This document shows positions 9,671-19,800 of a stretch of 36,563 nt of DNA, in pieces (the first letter of the stretch is position 1; the number at the start of each line of letters is the position of its first letter). The stretch covers positions 1 to 36,563 of the forward strand of contig KN880669.1 of NCBI GenBank assembly GCA_000934385.1. Reading direction: 5' to 3'. This DNA is from Cylindrobasidium torrendii FP15055 ss-10. Lineage: Eukaryota > Basidiomycota > Agaricomycetes > Agaricales > Physalacriaceae. Below the pieces are notes generated by a model. The model saw only the letters and a program-made list of their open reading frames with translations, was not told the origin of the DNA and did not search any database. A program made the translations under genes and the position numbers.

Positions 9671-11165
9671 ATGGCTGTGGACGGGAATAGGAGGATGATC
9701 TTTGATGGTGTGTTGTTTTGCATTGGTAGGGGAAGCATGCTGATAAAAGCGTCAAGCGGCGGTCTTCGTCGCATCTCAAGTACGTGCTTCTTGTTTCGTT
9801 CCTTGCTTCGTTAACTCACTCATGGTTTGGATAGGTAGCAGCGTTCTACACACTACGCGTGCGTGTCTTCTTACCTGCGCCGGTGCTGGCAGCTGACGCG
9901 AATGGGATGTGCTAGTGGGCATACGAGACGTATCTGGGGACCGGGACGAAGAAGACCGTGACAGGAAAGTCGCTTGCTGCGCTGCAGAAACTGGGACACG
10001 AGAAGTTAGATTTGGATGATTATGAAAGTGCGTTCCCTCTTCCATTCTTTCCACCTATCTCTTCCTCCTTGCTGCTTGAGGATAACCACCTCTAACCTTG
10101 CACTATTTGCGACTGGCCTTTCCGTTTTCTTCTTTGTTTACTTTGCTGACGCATCTATACACAGCAACTATCGCCAACGAAGTTATTCACCCAGACGACA
10201 TTGCCGTACACTTTGCTGACATCGGTGGGCTCGAGCCTATCGTGTCCTCCCTACGCGAATCCGTCATCTACCCACTACTCTACCCTTCCCTCTTCGCGTC
10301 CTCTTCTGCCCTTCTTGGGCCGCCCAAAGGCGTCTTGTTGTACGGTCCCCCGGGTTGCGGAAAGACAATGCTAGCGAAAGCCATGGCAAAAGAATCCGGA
10401 GCGACGTTCATCAATATTTCGGCGTCGACGTTAACGTCAAAGTGGTTTGGGGACTCCAACAAGCTCGTGAATGGGCTTTTCTCCCTTGCTAGGAAAACTC
10501 AGCCTAGTATCGTGTTCATAGACGAAATTGACAGCTTCCTGAGGGAGAGGGCGTCGAGCGACCACGAAGTGACGGCGATGATGAAGGCAGAGTTCATGAC
10601 ACTGTGGGATGGGCTGACGGGGGCGCATGAGCGCATATTGGTATTGGGCGCGACGAACAGGCCAACCGATATTGATGCGGCGTTTTTGAGGAGGCTGCCG
10701 AAGCGGTTTGCAGTGCCCATGCCAGGGAAAGAGCAGAGGATCACTATCCTGAAACTGGTGCGTCTTTCTTCATTCGTGCTTGCCTTCTCTCGGTCCCGCC
10801 TTCTCTGTTCCCTCGCCCTTGTTGTCCTAGTACTAGCAGGAGAACTAACGGTTTTTAAAGATGTTACAAGGCACGACTCTCGAAGATGACTTTCCCTGGG
10901 ACCGCCTCGCAGCAGCCACAGATAATCTCTCTGGGTCTGATCTCAAGGAGCTTTGCCGCAATGCTGCGATGGTCCCCGTCAGGGAGTACCTCCGCCAGCA
11001 TGCGGGGGATGCTGACGCGCTGGGCAAAGCACAAGTCGATGTGCGTGATCCTTGCTTCCTCTCGCCTCGTGTCTTCTGCTAACACTCCTCTGTTGGATTC
11101 AGGGTTTCGCGCTCCGTCCGCTGTGTATAGACGATTTCGTTGCAGGGGAGCCACCGCTAGACTGA
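9671..11165 (+). CDS. MSP1: Mitochondrial outer-membrane AAA ATPase Msp1 (ATAD1 family)
   Basis: Extracts mislocalised tail-anchored proteins from the mitochondrial outer membrane. Six exons, 9671-9725, 9839-9858, 9916-10027, 10165-10757, 10861-11040 and 11103-11165, give 340 aa, typical for the family. The N-terminus has one short hydrophobic segment (about residues 9-24, GVLFCIAAFYTL) as the membrane anchor. Walker A GPPGCGKT is at about 123-130, Walker B FIDEID at about 180-185, the second region of homology [16 protein letters not shown] follows with its arginine finger, and the C-terminal lid has [14 protein letters not shown]. The family-specific NEVIHPDDI and [10 protein letters not shown] stretches match Msp1 closely. 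Exon 2 is only 20 nt; its acceptor is part of ATAG-GTAG, and only the second AG keeps the frame. Four of five donors are GTGCGT. Confidence 0.95.
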
Positions 11166-11797
11166 ATCCATATATCTATCTATGGTTGTGAGATTCGCTA
11201 TTCACAAGGCGACGTTCTAGTTTGCTATGTTACTATCAGGATTGTATATCTCTTCGTAATGTGTATCTCCCATTTCTTTCTTCTCTGCTGGAGCGCACGC
11301 AACATTGACATTCGGCGGATACTACATACTCTTATTCCTATCGGCCTGAGAGTAGTGTCTCGTGCGTGGACAATGTGGTTCGCACAACGAAGCCCAAAGG
11401 TCAAAGTCTGACACTCAGGATCCTGAGTTCCGCGACATGCGGCTACCCAGTGGTAGTTCAGTGAGCCTTGCCAAGTCATCTCGAATTCTCGGAACTTGGA
11501 TACGTGTGAGCTGTACATCGTGTAAACTCTTTGAGAGAAGTGATACGAAGACAGTCTCGCACCAATGCTAACCTTCCGGTAAGATGCACGTAAAATGCCG
11601 TTCGCATTCTCAAGATCGTTTAGAGTAAGCCGTAGCGGTCCGCGGACGCCCCATGAGAGCACAGTATTATTACTATACCGCACTGACCCTCATTGTTGTT
11701 TGCATAATGTTGCATGATTATCCAACATAATTCCCGGTCAAAAAAAGGCTTCCTACTGGTAGCGGCATGGTAGTGAAAAAGGAAGGGAACCTCCCAA
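11166..11797. other. Intergenic region after MSP1
   Basis: No supported gene. A 152-codon open frame on the minus strand (11225-11683) has no recognisable domain and no continuation through plausible introns, so I treat it as chance. A minus-strand T run at 11780-11776 serves tRNA copy 3. Confidence 0.45.
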
Positions 11798-11868
11798 TGC
11801 ATTAAGAGGGAATCGAACCCCCGGCGGGTCGATGGCAACGACCCAGGTTACCACTACCCCATTAATGC
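11798..11868 (-). tRNA. tRNA-Gly (anticodon GCC), copy 3
   Basis: Minus-strand 71-nt tRNA identical to the other two copies except in the T stem, which is GGGGG opposite CCCTC and so contains one G-U wobble pair. Acceptor, anticodon (GCC) and discriminator A are unchanged. A run of five T on the minus strand at 11780-11776, about 17 nt past the 3' end, is the likely terminator. Confidence 0.97.
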
Positions 11869-12106
11869 GCTGGCGGGATATGAAGTTGGAGCGCTATTGT
11901 GGCAGCATGCATGTTTTGAAGATGAGGGGATATTCCGAAGTCTTAATACCTTGTCTTGCGATGGGAAAGAGTTCGATTGAATCTTGTGGCTAAGCCTGAA
12001 GTTCTATGTAAGCAACGTGATCCGATCACACCCCGGATCAAAGGCGCGCCGACTCCGGAGGCAGAAAAAATCGGGTTCCCCATTAGGCTTTCACCTAGTA
12101 ACACTC

Positions 12107-13382
12107 ATGCTTCGTGCTACCGCGTCTGTAGGCCGACGGGCCCCGACTGTGAAGGGCGCTATACCAGCTACGCCAACATGGCGGCGCGCCTTGCCCGTCG
12201 GCGTTCTCCCGGCATACGACGAGGCCCTGAAGCTCATAACTGAAGACGCGACACGGCTACGCGCAGAGGAAAGGGCTTTGCACGCGCAGATCGTGGAAAA
12301 GGCTGCGCAAGTGAAGGCTACCGCGGAGGGTGTGGAAAGAGATGGTCTGGTCAATGAACTGGAGGAAATTCGGAAGCTGCATAGAATTGTGGACGTGCAG
12401 AGCCAGGTCAACATTCCGAAAGTGCGGTGGTCGGCGAGACATGGATACTGTGCGTTCTTCCCTTCCCTTCCTTTGCTTTGTCGTATATGTGAGTGGCTGA
12501 CGGTGGTATTTGGGGTATACAGACCGTATGCAAAATGCAGCACACCGGCATCTCCGGGAGCAGCAATGGCGGGAGGATGGGAAGCTTGACCTTACAGTGC
12601 GTGTTCATCCACCGGCGCACAACGCATATTAACTGGAATGTTCTAAATAGATGGAACGCATCCACCAAATGAACGTCGTCCCCGACCTCCTCACTTCTAT
12701 CCGGCCCTCTCTCGACATCACCCTGCACACCAAACCGTCCCAAAAATCTAAAAGGACGTACAAATCCGTCGTCGTCGAGCCCGGCGCCTTCCTCGACCCC
12801 GCCGCAACGGTCTCATACCCTTCAGTGACGCCGACGGCATTTCACACGGATACGCGCCTGTACACGCTCGTCATGGTGAACCCAGACTTCCCGGACGAGG
12901 AGAACCAAACGTTCCAGAACTACCTGCATTGGCTTGCGCCAAACATTCCAATTCGCGCGGGCAGCACCGGACCTTTGCGCAAGCTGAACGAACACACGTT
13001 CTACGTGCCGCCCACACCATTCGAGGGCATGCGCTACAACCGCTATGCGTTGTTCCTTTTGCAGCAGCCCCCGAAAACGGAGTATTCTTTGAATGTGGAG
13101 GCTGAGGCGAAGGAGAGTGGAGAAGTGACCAGTAAGACGCTGGACATCCCGGTGTTTTCACGAGAGCAGAGACTGGGCTTTGATTTGAGGGCCTTTATGA
13201 AGGAGTGGGGATTCGATAGCCGGCAAGGCGGGGGCGTGCATATGTGGCGTGCAGTGTGGGATCAACATACCGACTGGATTTACCAGCACTTCCATGGGAA
13301 GGCACCGCCGAAGTATGGCATCCCAAGGAAGGAGGATCCGTATGTCGAGGTGAAGAGGCGGGAGAAGTATGTTGTTGCGTAG
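12107..13382 (+). CDS. MRPL35: Mitochondrial large-subunit ribosomal protein mL38 (PEBP-fold, yeast Mrpl35)
   Basis: Component of the mitochondrial 54S subunit. Three exons, 12107-12449, 12523-12596 and 12651-13382, encode 382 aa. The first about 35 residues are Arg/Ala/Thr-rich with no acidic residue (MLRATASVGRRAPTVKG...), a good mitochondrial presequence; this is why I chose 12107 over an upstream in-frame ATG at 11984. A helical segment follows (about 45-140), then MERIHQMNVVPDLL and a PEBP-like domain with LYTLVMVNPDFPDEE, NYLHWLAPNIP and NRYALFLLQQP. The C-terminus, about 300-382, carries the FMKEWGFDS block and basic end common in fungal mL38. PEBP-fold mL38 proteins are structural and I see no reason to propose lipid binding. 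Both donors are GTGCGT. The gene starts 238 bp past tRNA-Gly copy 3. Confidence 0.92.
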
Positions 13383-13540
13383 ATGTCTATGCTGTAGTGA
13401 GAGTGGTGAAGTATATTGCTAGTTTCTGATAATTTTATCCAGATGTGCCGTTGCAACGCTGTCTCACATCCATTTTACCCAGTTACAAGTGGTAGTCAAG
13501 TCTAGACCGATCCCCTTTGTCTTTGTTAAAACCTGCAGCC

Positions 13541-14564
13541 ATGACTGGAGCCTGCGACATTCCAAGCCCATTTGCTGATGTCGGGAAGGCTGACCTCGTT
13601 ATCGATACCTGTGACGGTGCTCATCTCTGTCATCAAAATCTTCCTTGTCGACGCGTCCTCGTTCTTTGAGCATCTCTTCGCTGACAGCATCCCAGATGAA
13701 AGATACAGAAACCTCCCACTCTACCGCGTCCCAGAAACATCCCGCACGATGATTACACTTCTTCACCTTTGCTATCCCGCCTATTTGGTGGATGACCATA
13801 TTGTACAGGAGCGCATTCTAGCGCATTGGCGCGGCACTGATGGAGGCGGTAGAGAAGTACGTGATGGAGGGTGCGTTCGAGCACCTGAAAAGAATCATCG
13901 ACGCGGAAATGCTGAAACAGAATCCACTCAAGACATTTGCTATAGCGCGGCATCTGCGCTGGGATGACTTGACGAGGCGGGCAGCGCGAGAGGCACTGAG
14001 ACATGGCATTATAACCGCAGCCCCCATCCCAGAGCTCAAGCTCTTTTCGGCACAGGACTATCAGCTCCTTCTGCGTTACTTTGCTGTATGCTCTACCTCT
14101 GTGGTGTGGTTTCTCTTGCCGACGCTGGTGGCCAGCCCCAGAGGCGCAGACCACCTTTTCACAAGAAACTGTGCTCCCAAGCATGTCCTTTCAGTATTTT
14201 CATGCACACAGCACGATTACTCCGGGGCCTACACTCTGAAATGCCAAAATAACGGGTACACCATCGAGGAGGTCGGCCTGGTGTCTAGATCGTACAACTT
14301 CCCGAGCGTAATGCTACACGCCTGGTTTACCGACTACTTTCGCGATATATTCGAGGATATCTCTCTTCGCCCAGGACTTGGGGTTATCAAACCCTCAGTT
14401 CTTGAGCAAACTTCGGTCAAAGCAGAGCTGCAATGCGGGACCCAGAAACCCTTGGTTGTTCGCGCAATGCTGGAATGGCTTAACACTGAAATCGACCAGG
14501 CGAGTACTGCAAGCGACCGCTTGAATACCATGCTGAACGCTTGTAGATTGTTTTAGAGCTGTGA
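13541..14564 (+). pseudogene. BTB/POZ-domain gene, copy 1, frame broken twice
   Basis: The 5' part reads MTGACDIPSPFADVGKADLV, then the frame is lost. Compared with copy 2, two bases are missing near 13626 (CTCT-GTC against CTCTACGTG). The second frame carries the BTB core (DASSFFEHLFADS, LYRVPETSRTMITLLHLCYP). A 10-bp tandem duplication (GCGCATTCTA) near 13813-13832 then shifts it again. The third frame, from about 13840, runs to the end: MEAVEKYVMEGAFEHLKRII, LRWDDLTRRAAREAL and a C-terminal block ending in NTEIDQ. A 47-nt GC-AG intron (14500-14546) joins to a last exon IVLEL, matching VTLEL in copy 2. BTB proteins of this shape form large families in agaricomycetes; their roles are mostly unknown. 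The net 8-base change does not restore the frame, so this copy is probably dead unless unseen splicing rescues it. Confidence 0.8.
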
Positions 14565-15094
14565 AGAGGAATTTCCCACAGGCGTGCACGCAGCCAAGCT
14601 TTGTATCCAATACGAAACGCGCAGTATAGAGCCAATTGGATTCCAGTTGGTCTACTCGCTTATGGTAGAGTTTGATCTTTGTACGTGTTAAGCTTTGTGC
14701 ATCTTTTTTGTGTCTTAGAACTTGTTACCATGTAATTTGATCACTTGCTGAAGGTTGAGCATAATCCTGACTAGTGGTGGTGCTGACGCCCTTCACACAA
14801 ATGGTTTTCTTCATTATGTAGAAATTCAGTACGACCGCGAGTCAGTGCCCTACGGAATCGTGCATTGTACAAAAACAACCCTGCACAGTTTCTAATGGTA
14901 GTTCAATCGCATGGCACTGGAATTGTCCTGCAGATGCCCTAAGACGGAGTGTATGTCTTTGTCTAAAGCAAGCGAGCGTACCGAAAGTGTTCGGCATGAC
15001 AATGAATTTGTTAGCTGACGTAATTGATATGCTTCTTTTTAATGATAGAGATAGATGGCGATCGATCGCCTTTGGGAACTTGAAGCTGTCAGCC
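14565..15094. other. Spacer between the two BTB copies
   Basis: No gene seen. It is AT-richer than the flanking coding sequence. An in-frame upstream ATG for copy 2 exists at 14987, but the peptide it would add has no counterpart in copy 1. Confidence 0.4.
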
Positions 15095-16122
15095 ATGGCC
15101 GAACCCAGCAGCATTCCAAGCCCATTCGATAATTCTGGGAAAGCTGACCTTGTTATCGAGACCTGTGATGGTGCTCATCTCTACGTGATCAAACTCTTCC
15201 TTGCCTACGCGTCCCCTTTTTTGAGCATCTCTTTGCCGACAGCGTTCAAGACGACGAGAAGTACAACGATCTTTCACTGTACCGCGTTCCAGAAACATCC
15301 CACACGATGATCACACTCTTGCACCTCTGCTATCCCGCATATCTATCGAAGAACAAGATTGTGCACGAGCACATCGACGGGGCGCTGATGAAGGCGCTCG
15401 ATAAATACTTGATGGAAGGTGTGTTCGAATATATGAAGGAAATTATCGAGGACGACAATATGGTTAAGAAAAATCCGCTCAAGATCTACGCAATCGCGCG
15501 GAATTTGGGCTGGGATGACCTGACGAGGCGTGCTGCGCGCGAGGCGCTGAAATTCGGCATTCTGACTGCGGAGCCTATTCCGGAGCTCAAGCTCATCTCG
15601 GGGCACGAATACCAGCTTCTCATACGCTACTTTTCCGCGTGCTCGACCGCTGTGACACGTTTCCTCCGGCCTGCTGTGCTGAACAATACGCAACGCATTC
15701 TTGCAAGAAATAGGATCCCAGAGCATATTGCTCAATCAGTGTTCGCATGCTCGCCATCGAGTCAACCTTCCTACAGCAAGAACCAAACATGTTCGCACAC
15801 TGGATGCTACATCATTGTGGGCACAGACATAAATCACAGAACGTCCCACATGATGCATGCATGGTTTGTTGATTATATACGCGAGATATTCGAGGACGTC
15901 TCCCTTCGTCCGGGACACGGCGTAATCATCAGTCCCACAAAAATAGAGGAAATTCTAATCAAGGCGGAAACTCAATGCGCAACCCAGAAACCGACGGCCG
16001 TGCGCGCACTGCTGGAGTGGCTCAATACCGAGATTGACTACATTATCAACCAGGTGCGTCCCGCGAGTCTCGCCGGCTGGGTTCACCCTCAACACTGTTA
16101 TCAGGTTACTTTGGAATTGTGA
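15095..16122 (+). pseudogene. BTB/POZ-domain gene, copy 2, single frameshift in a T run
   Basis: Tandem paralogue of copy 1 in the same orientation. It starts MAEPSSIPSPFDNSGKADLV and continues through the BTB entry (ETCDGAHLYVIKLFLAYASP). At the run of six T (15217-15222) the frame changes; one more T would give PFFEHLFADSV and continue without a stop through LYRVPETSHTMITLLHLCYP, MEGVFEYMKEIIEDD, LGWDDLTRRAAREALKFG and the C-terminal block to NTEIDYIINQ at 16053. An intron with donor GTGCGT (16054-16104) leads to the short last exon VTLEL. Everything but one base is intact, so this may be an assembly or homopolymer error in a live gene of about 325 aa, or a recent mutation. Substrates or partners cannot be inferred. 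Confidence 0.8.
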
Positions 16123-16817
16123 GTATATATATGGCGCGCACGCCTGGGAATCAACGTCCATAGCCAAAGCACATGCGGAAAGGGCATTGCGCTTGTGCAC
16201 TGTTGTATATGCTATCGTGCCAACCTATGCTCTATAATATTTGCAATTTTTTTTTGCGCGGCCTCAGTAAAGGGTCGATTGTAGTCTCGTGAAACAAAGG
16301 GCTGGGGTTCCCAAGCCGTTGAAAGTTGACCGCCAGTGGAGTCTAGGGGAAGCTTTGATGCACGCCATGAAGAACTAAAACCTTTGGTTCGTCCGAGGCT
16401 GTGCGTGTACACCTAAGTGGATTTGTTCACTTAGTATACCCATACTTACCTACTTTGTTTCCAGGTCGGAATACATTGAAACTAAGCGTCTGGAGAGTGT
16501 CCTAGGGTTCATCACAACTGCAATGTACTAGCCCCGGACAATAGGACCAATGCATGTCCAAGTCGCTCGATACGCTGGATTACATGTCTCCTTGAGCTTC
16601 CTGGTCCGCTGGTCGTATGACGTTCGTGATTAGTATGGAAGAAAATAAATACATGGTGACGCTACATAGGAACTGCAGAAACGAGAGAATGTGCCTGAAG
16701 ACCAAAGAGGGAGAGAGAATAAAGCGTTGCAATACAAATATATACCTATGTAAATGAGCGATGCGTCAAGTAAGAAGTAAAATTATCCACAGTCGGAGCC
16801 AGCCAGTGGCCCCTCTG
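16123..16817. other. Intergenic region between BTB copy 2 and formin 1
   Basis: No gene seen. Holds the 3' untranslated regions of the two converging genes, a T run at about 16246-16254 and otherwise featureless sequence. Confidence 0.4.
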
Positions 16818-19800
16818 CTACGTCTGTCCACTCTCACTCTCGCCCTCCTCCGTTGGTGGACTCGTCGGCGTCGGCACATCCAACGGATTCATCATCGATT
16901 CTCCCAGTGCTGTCGGGGACATGGGCGCGGGGGTCCCCGGCCCCGACTCTTCCGCCTCCGAGAACGAACCCATCCGCAAGCGCGTTCGTCTTCGTCTCGT
17001 CGACGGCACGAATGTCGGAGAGGCAGGGATCGGAACGTCAAAGCCACCCGACTGCATGCTGGCGAGTAGACCAAGCGCAAAGTTCGGATTGTCCAAGTCA
17101 ATGCTGGGCACAAGGGGTACAGACGGTGGTGCAGGACGATGCTGTCCTTTCCGAATGGTCTCGCCGTTCCGCAACTTGGTGAGCAGCTGATCCAGCGCGT
17201 CGGCATTCTCTGCAGACTCCTCGTGGGCCTTCTCGCGAGTGGCCCGGAGCTCCTCTGCAGCATGCTTGCGCCTCTCAGCAGCCATTCGTTCCTCCTCGTA
17301 CGTCCGGTTATCGTTCTTGCATTTCTGAAAGACCATGTCAGCCGAAAAAAACTGGCAACACATAAGGTGGGCATACCTTATACGATGTGACGAAGGTTTG
17401 GAAGATACCAAAGAATTCTGACGAGGTCATATTCTTGTTCTCTTCCTCGCCGTAGTAGCGAATGACATCAGTGAACATAGTGTCCGCTAGCTTGACTTCG
17501 TCCGATAGGTCATCAACCTGGAACTTGGCTTTGCTGACAAAGGACCACATCTGCTTCCCGTACCGCTCCGTCTGGTCGATGTCGGTGAAGTGCTCCTTGA
17601 GTTCTTCGCGGATCTTCGTCAAGCCTTCACGCAACTCGCCGAGACCCTTGCGTAGTTCCAACAGATTCACTATGCAATGTCAATATAGTGTCACCGAAAT
17701 CTTCGTGAACGTACCTCTGTAGGCCTGTGCTGGTTTCTCAAGTTCAGATAAGAAAATCTCAATCTCAGGGAAGTGTTTGGCGATAGTTCGCTCGAGGAAG
17801 TGAAGCAGCGTCGTGTTGTTAACCGACTTGGTGTCGACAAGCTATAACAACCGTTTCAGCTTACCGCAAGAAGGCAACTGTTAAGTACTGACCTTGTTGA
17901 TACTACTGACCCGGAAGCCAAACGCACCTCCTTTGTGGCCGGTGCCGTTCATGTAGTTACCGATCAAAAGGATGAGCTGGATTGGGATGAGCGACCGGAC
18001 CACAATGCATGAGCAAATGTCATACATTCAGCAACTCCTTGAATGCCTTCGCATGAATGAGACTATCACCGGCTTCTGAAAGCTTGCGCGCGCCCTGAGC
18101 AATCATTAGCTACAAGAAAAGGCACCTTGAAACCAAAAACTGACGTCGTTGAGCAACGTCCAACGCTCATCGAACAGACACTTGTAAAGCATGCCCTCAA
18201 TGCGCGGTCCCAAGCGGTCAATTTGGATGAGCTTGACCATGAGCCGATCCGCAGGGTGGAGCTCAGCGAGCTCCTCGGGTTCAGAGTTCCGATAAACATT
18301 CAGCTTTCCAACTTGCTCGGGCGTTGGTAGTACACGTTTAAGCTCGCTCAAGAACACCTGAGTGCACAGTTGCTGGTCGAAGTGCTGTATCTTGCGTGCA
18401 ATTTCTTCAGGCTCCAGGCGCTTGACACCCTGAATGAGAATTTCTGCGGCGACAAGTGAATAACAGTGACCCTTCATCGCGAGTATTGCACTTACCAACG
18501 CGCTTCTTGGTCTCCGTATCAAGCACACTCTTTAGCTCGGCCCGCTTCTGTCGTGCTACACAAAAGGGTCAGTCATAGCTCACATCGGGCGACAAGACTA
18601 ACCCATCAAATTGATGACAAGTTGCCTTGCCTTGAAGTCCTCTTCCATAGCCATCCAAATTCCATCTCCTTGCAGCTTCTTGATCATCTCGGATTCCAAG
18701 TCCGTGGAGTCGTCATTCCATATTGTCTTGCCCACTTGTTGGTGTGCAAGTTTGTCCCATTGCAACTGCTTCATCTTTGTCCCAGGCGTGTAAGGAAGTT
18801 CCTTCCTAGGCCCGAACACTCCCAGATTCGATCCAAGTAGCATTGACGCACGAGCAGAATTTGGCGTGCTGCTCGAGTTGGAGTTGCTTCTTGGAGGCGG
18901 AGGAGGAGGCGGTGGGGGTGTGGACATAGTCGATATGATGGGACTGACATAGCCAACTGGGGGCGGTGGTGGAGGTGGAGGCGGAGGTGGAGGCCCGCCG
19001 CGAGCGCCTGCCATTCCAGGCGGTGGGGGTGGAGGTGGAGGTGGGGGCGGCGGAGGCGGAGGGGGAGGGGGAGGCGCACCAGATGTAGCTGTACCAGTAG
19101 AAGAGGGGCCTCCAGGGATAGAGTGAGGAGCAGTCCCTTCCGGTGAAATCGAGGGACCATCGTGCGGGCCCTTGCCGGACTTGACGCGAGCTAGCTGCCT
19201 ACTAATTTGGTCTGCGAAAGCGCCCCCGGGCGCGTGTCCGCCCTCAGAAGTGTACGAACTCATGGAAGTTGAAGGTGTCCCGGATGTGTGGGACCGCGAC
19301 TCATCGCTGCCCGTGTCGTCTGGCCGACCTGACCCATCGCCATACGGCTCAACTTCCTCGAAGGTGGGAGGTAGAACCTTGCCTCCCTTGAAAGGCGTGC
19401 CCATAATGGCTGGTCTGTCAGTCCGCCGAGGAGAGCCTCTTGCACTCCGCGACATCGACAAAGATGTACCTCCTGGCGGTGTGAACTGCAATCTATGAGC
19501 CAAAAAGAGAGGAAGCAAAGATGAGTACTCACCGCTCCGACACCGGCTGCCATCTGCTGTTGCGTTTGCTCTTCTGCATCTTGGTCGTCGGCATCCATGA
19601 ATTGGGAGCTGCGACCGGGCTCGCCGTCGCCCATTGTACCTCTTGAGCCATGGGCACCGGCACCTCGCTGAGACTTGCTACGCATCACCTTGGAACCACG
19701 GCGTAGACCGTTCGACTTCCGTGGAGTGACTTCGCTATCGCCGTCTCCGTCGCTATACTCCTCGTCATCATCAGTCTCGAAAACGCTTCCTCCAGGGCCC

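Noticed and set aside
11225..11683. 152-codon open frame on the minus strand
   Set aside because: No domain, unusual composition and no supporting splice structure; expected by chance in a gene-free gap.
11984..12106. Upstream in-frame start for mL38
   Set aside because: The extra 41 residues have no targeting character, whereas the start at 12107 gives a clear mitochondrial presequence.
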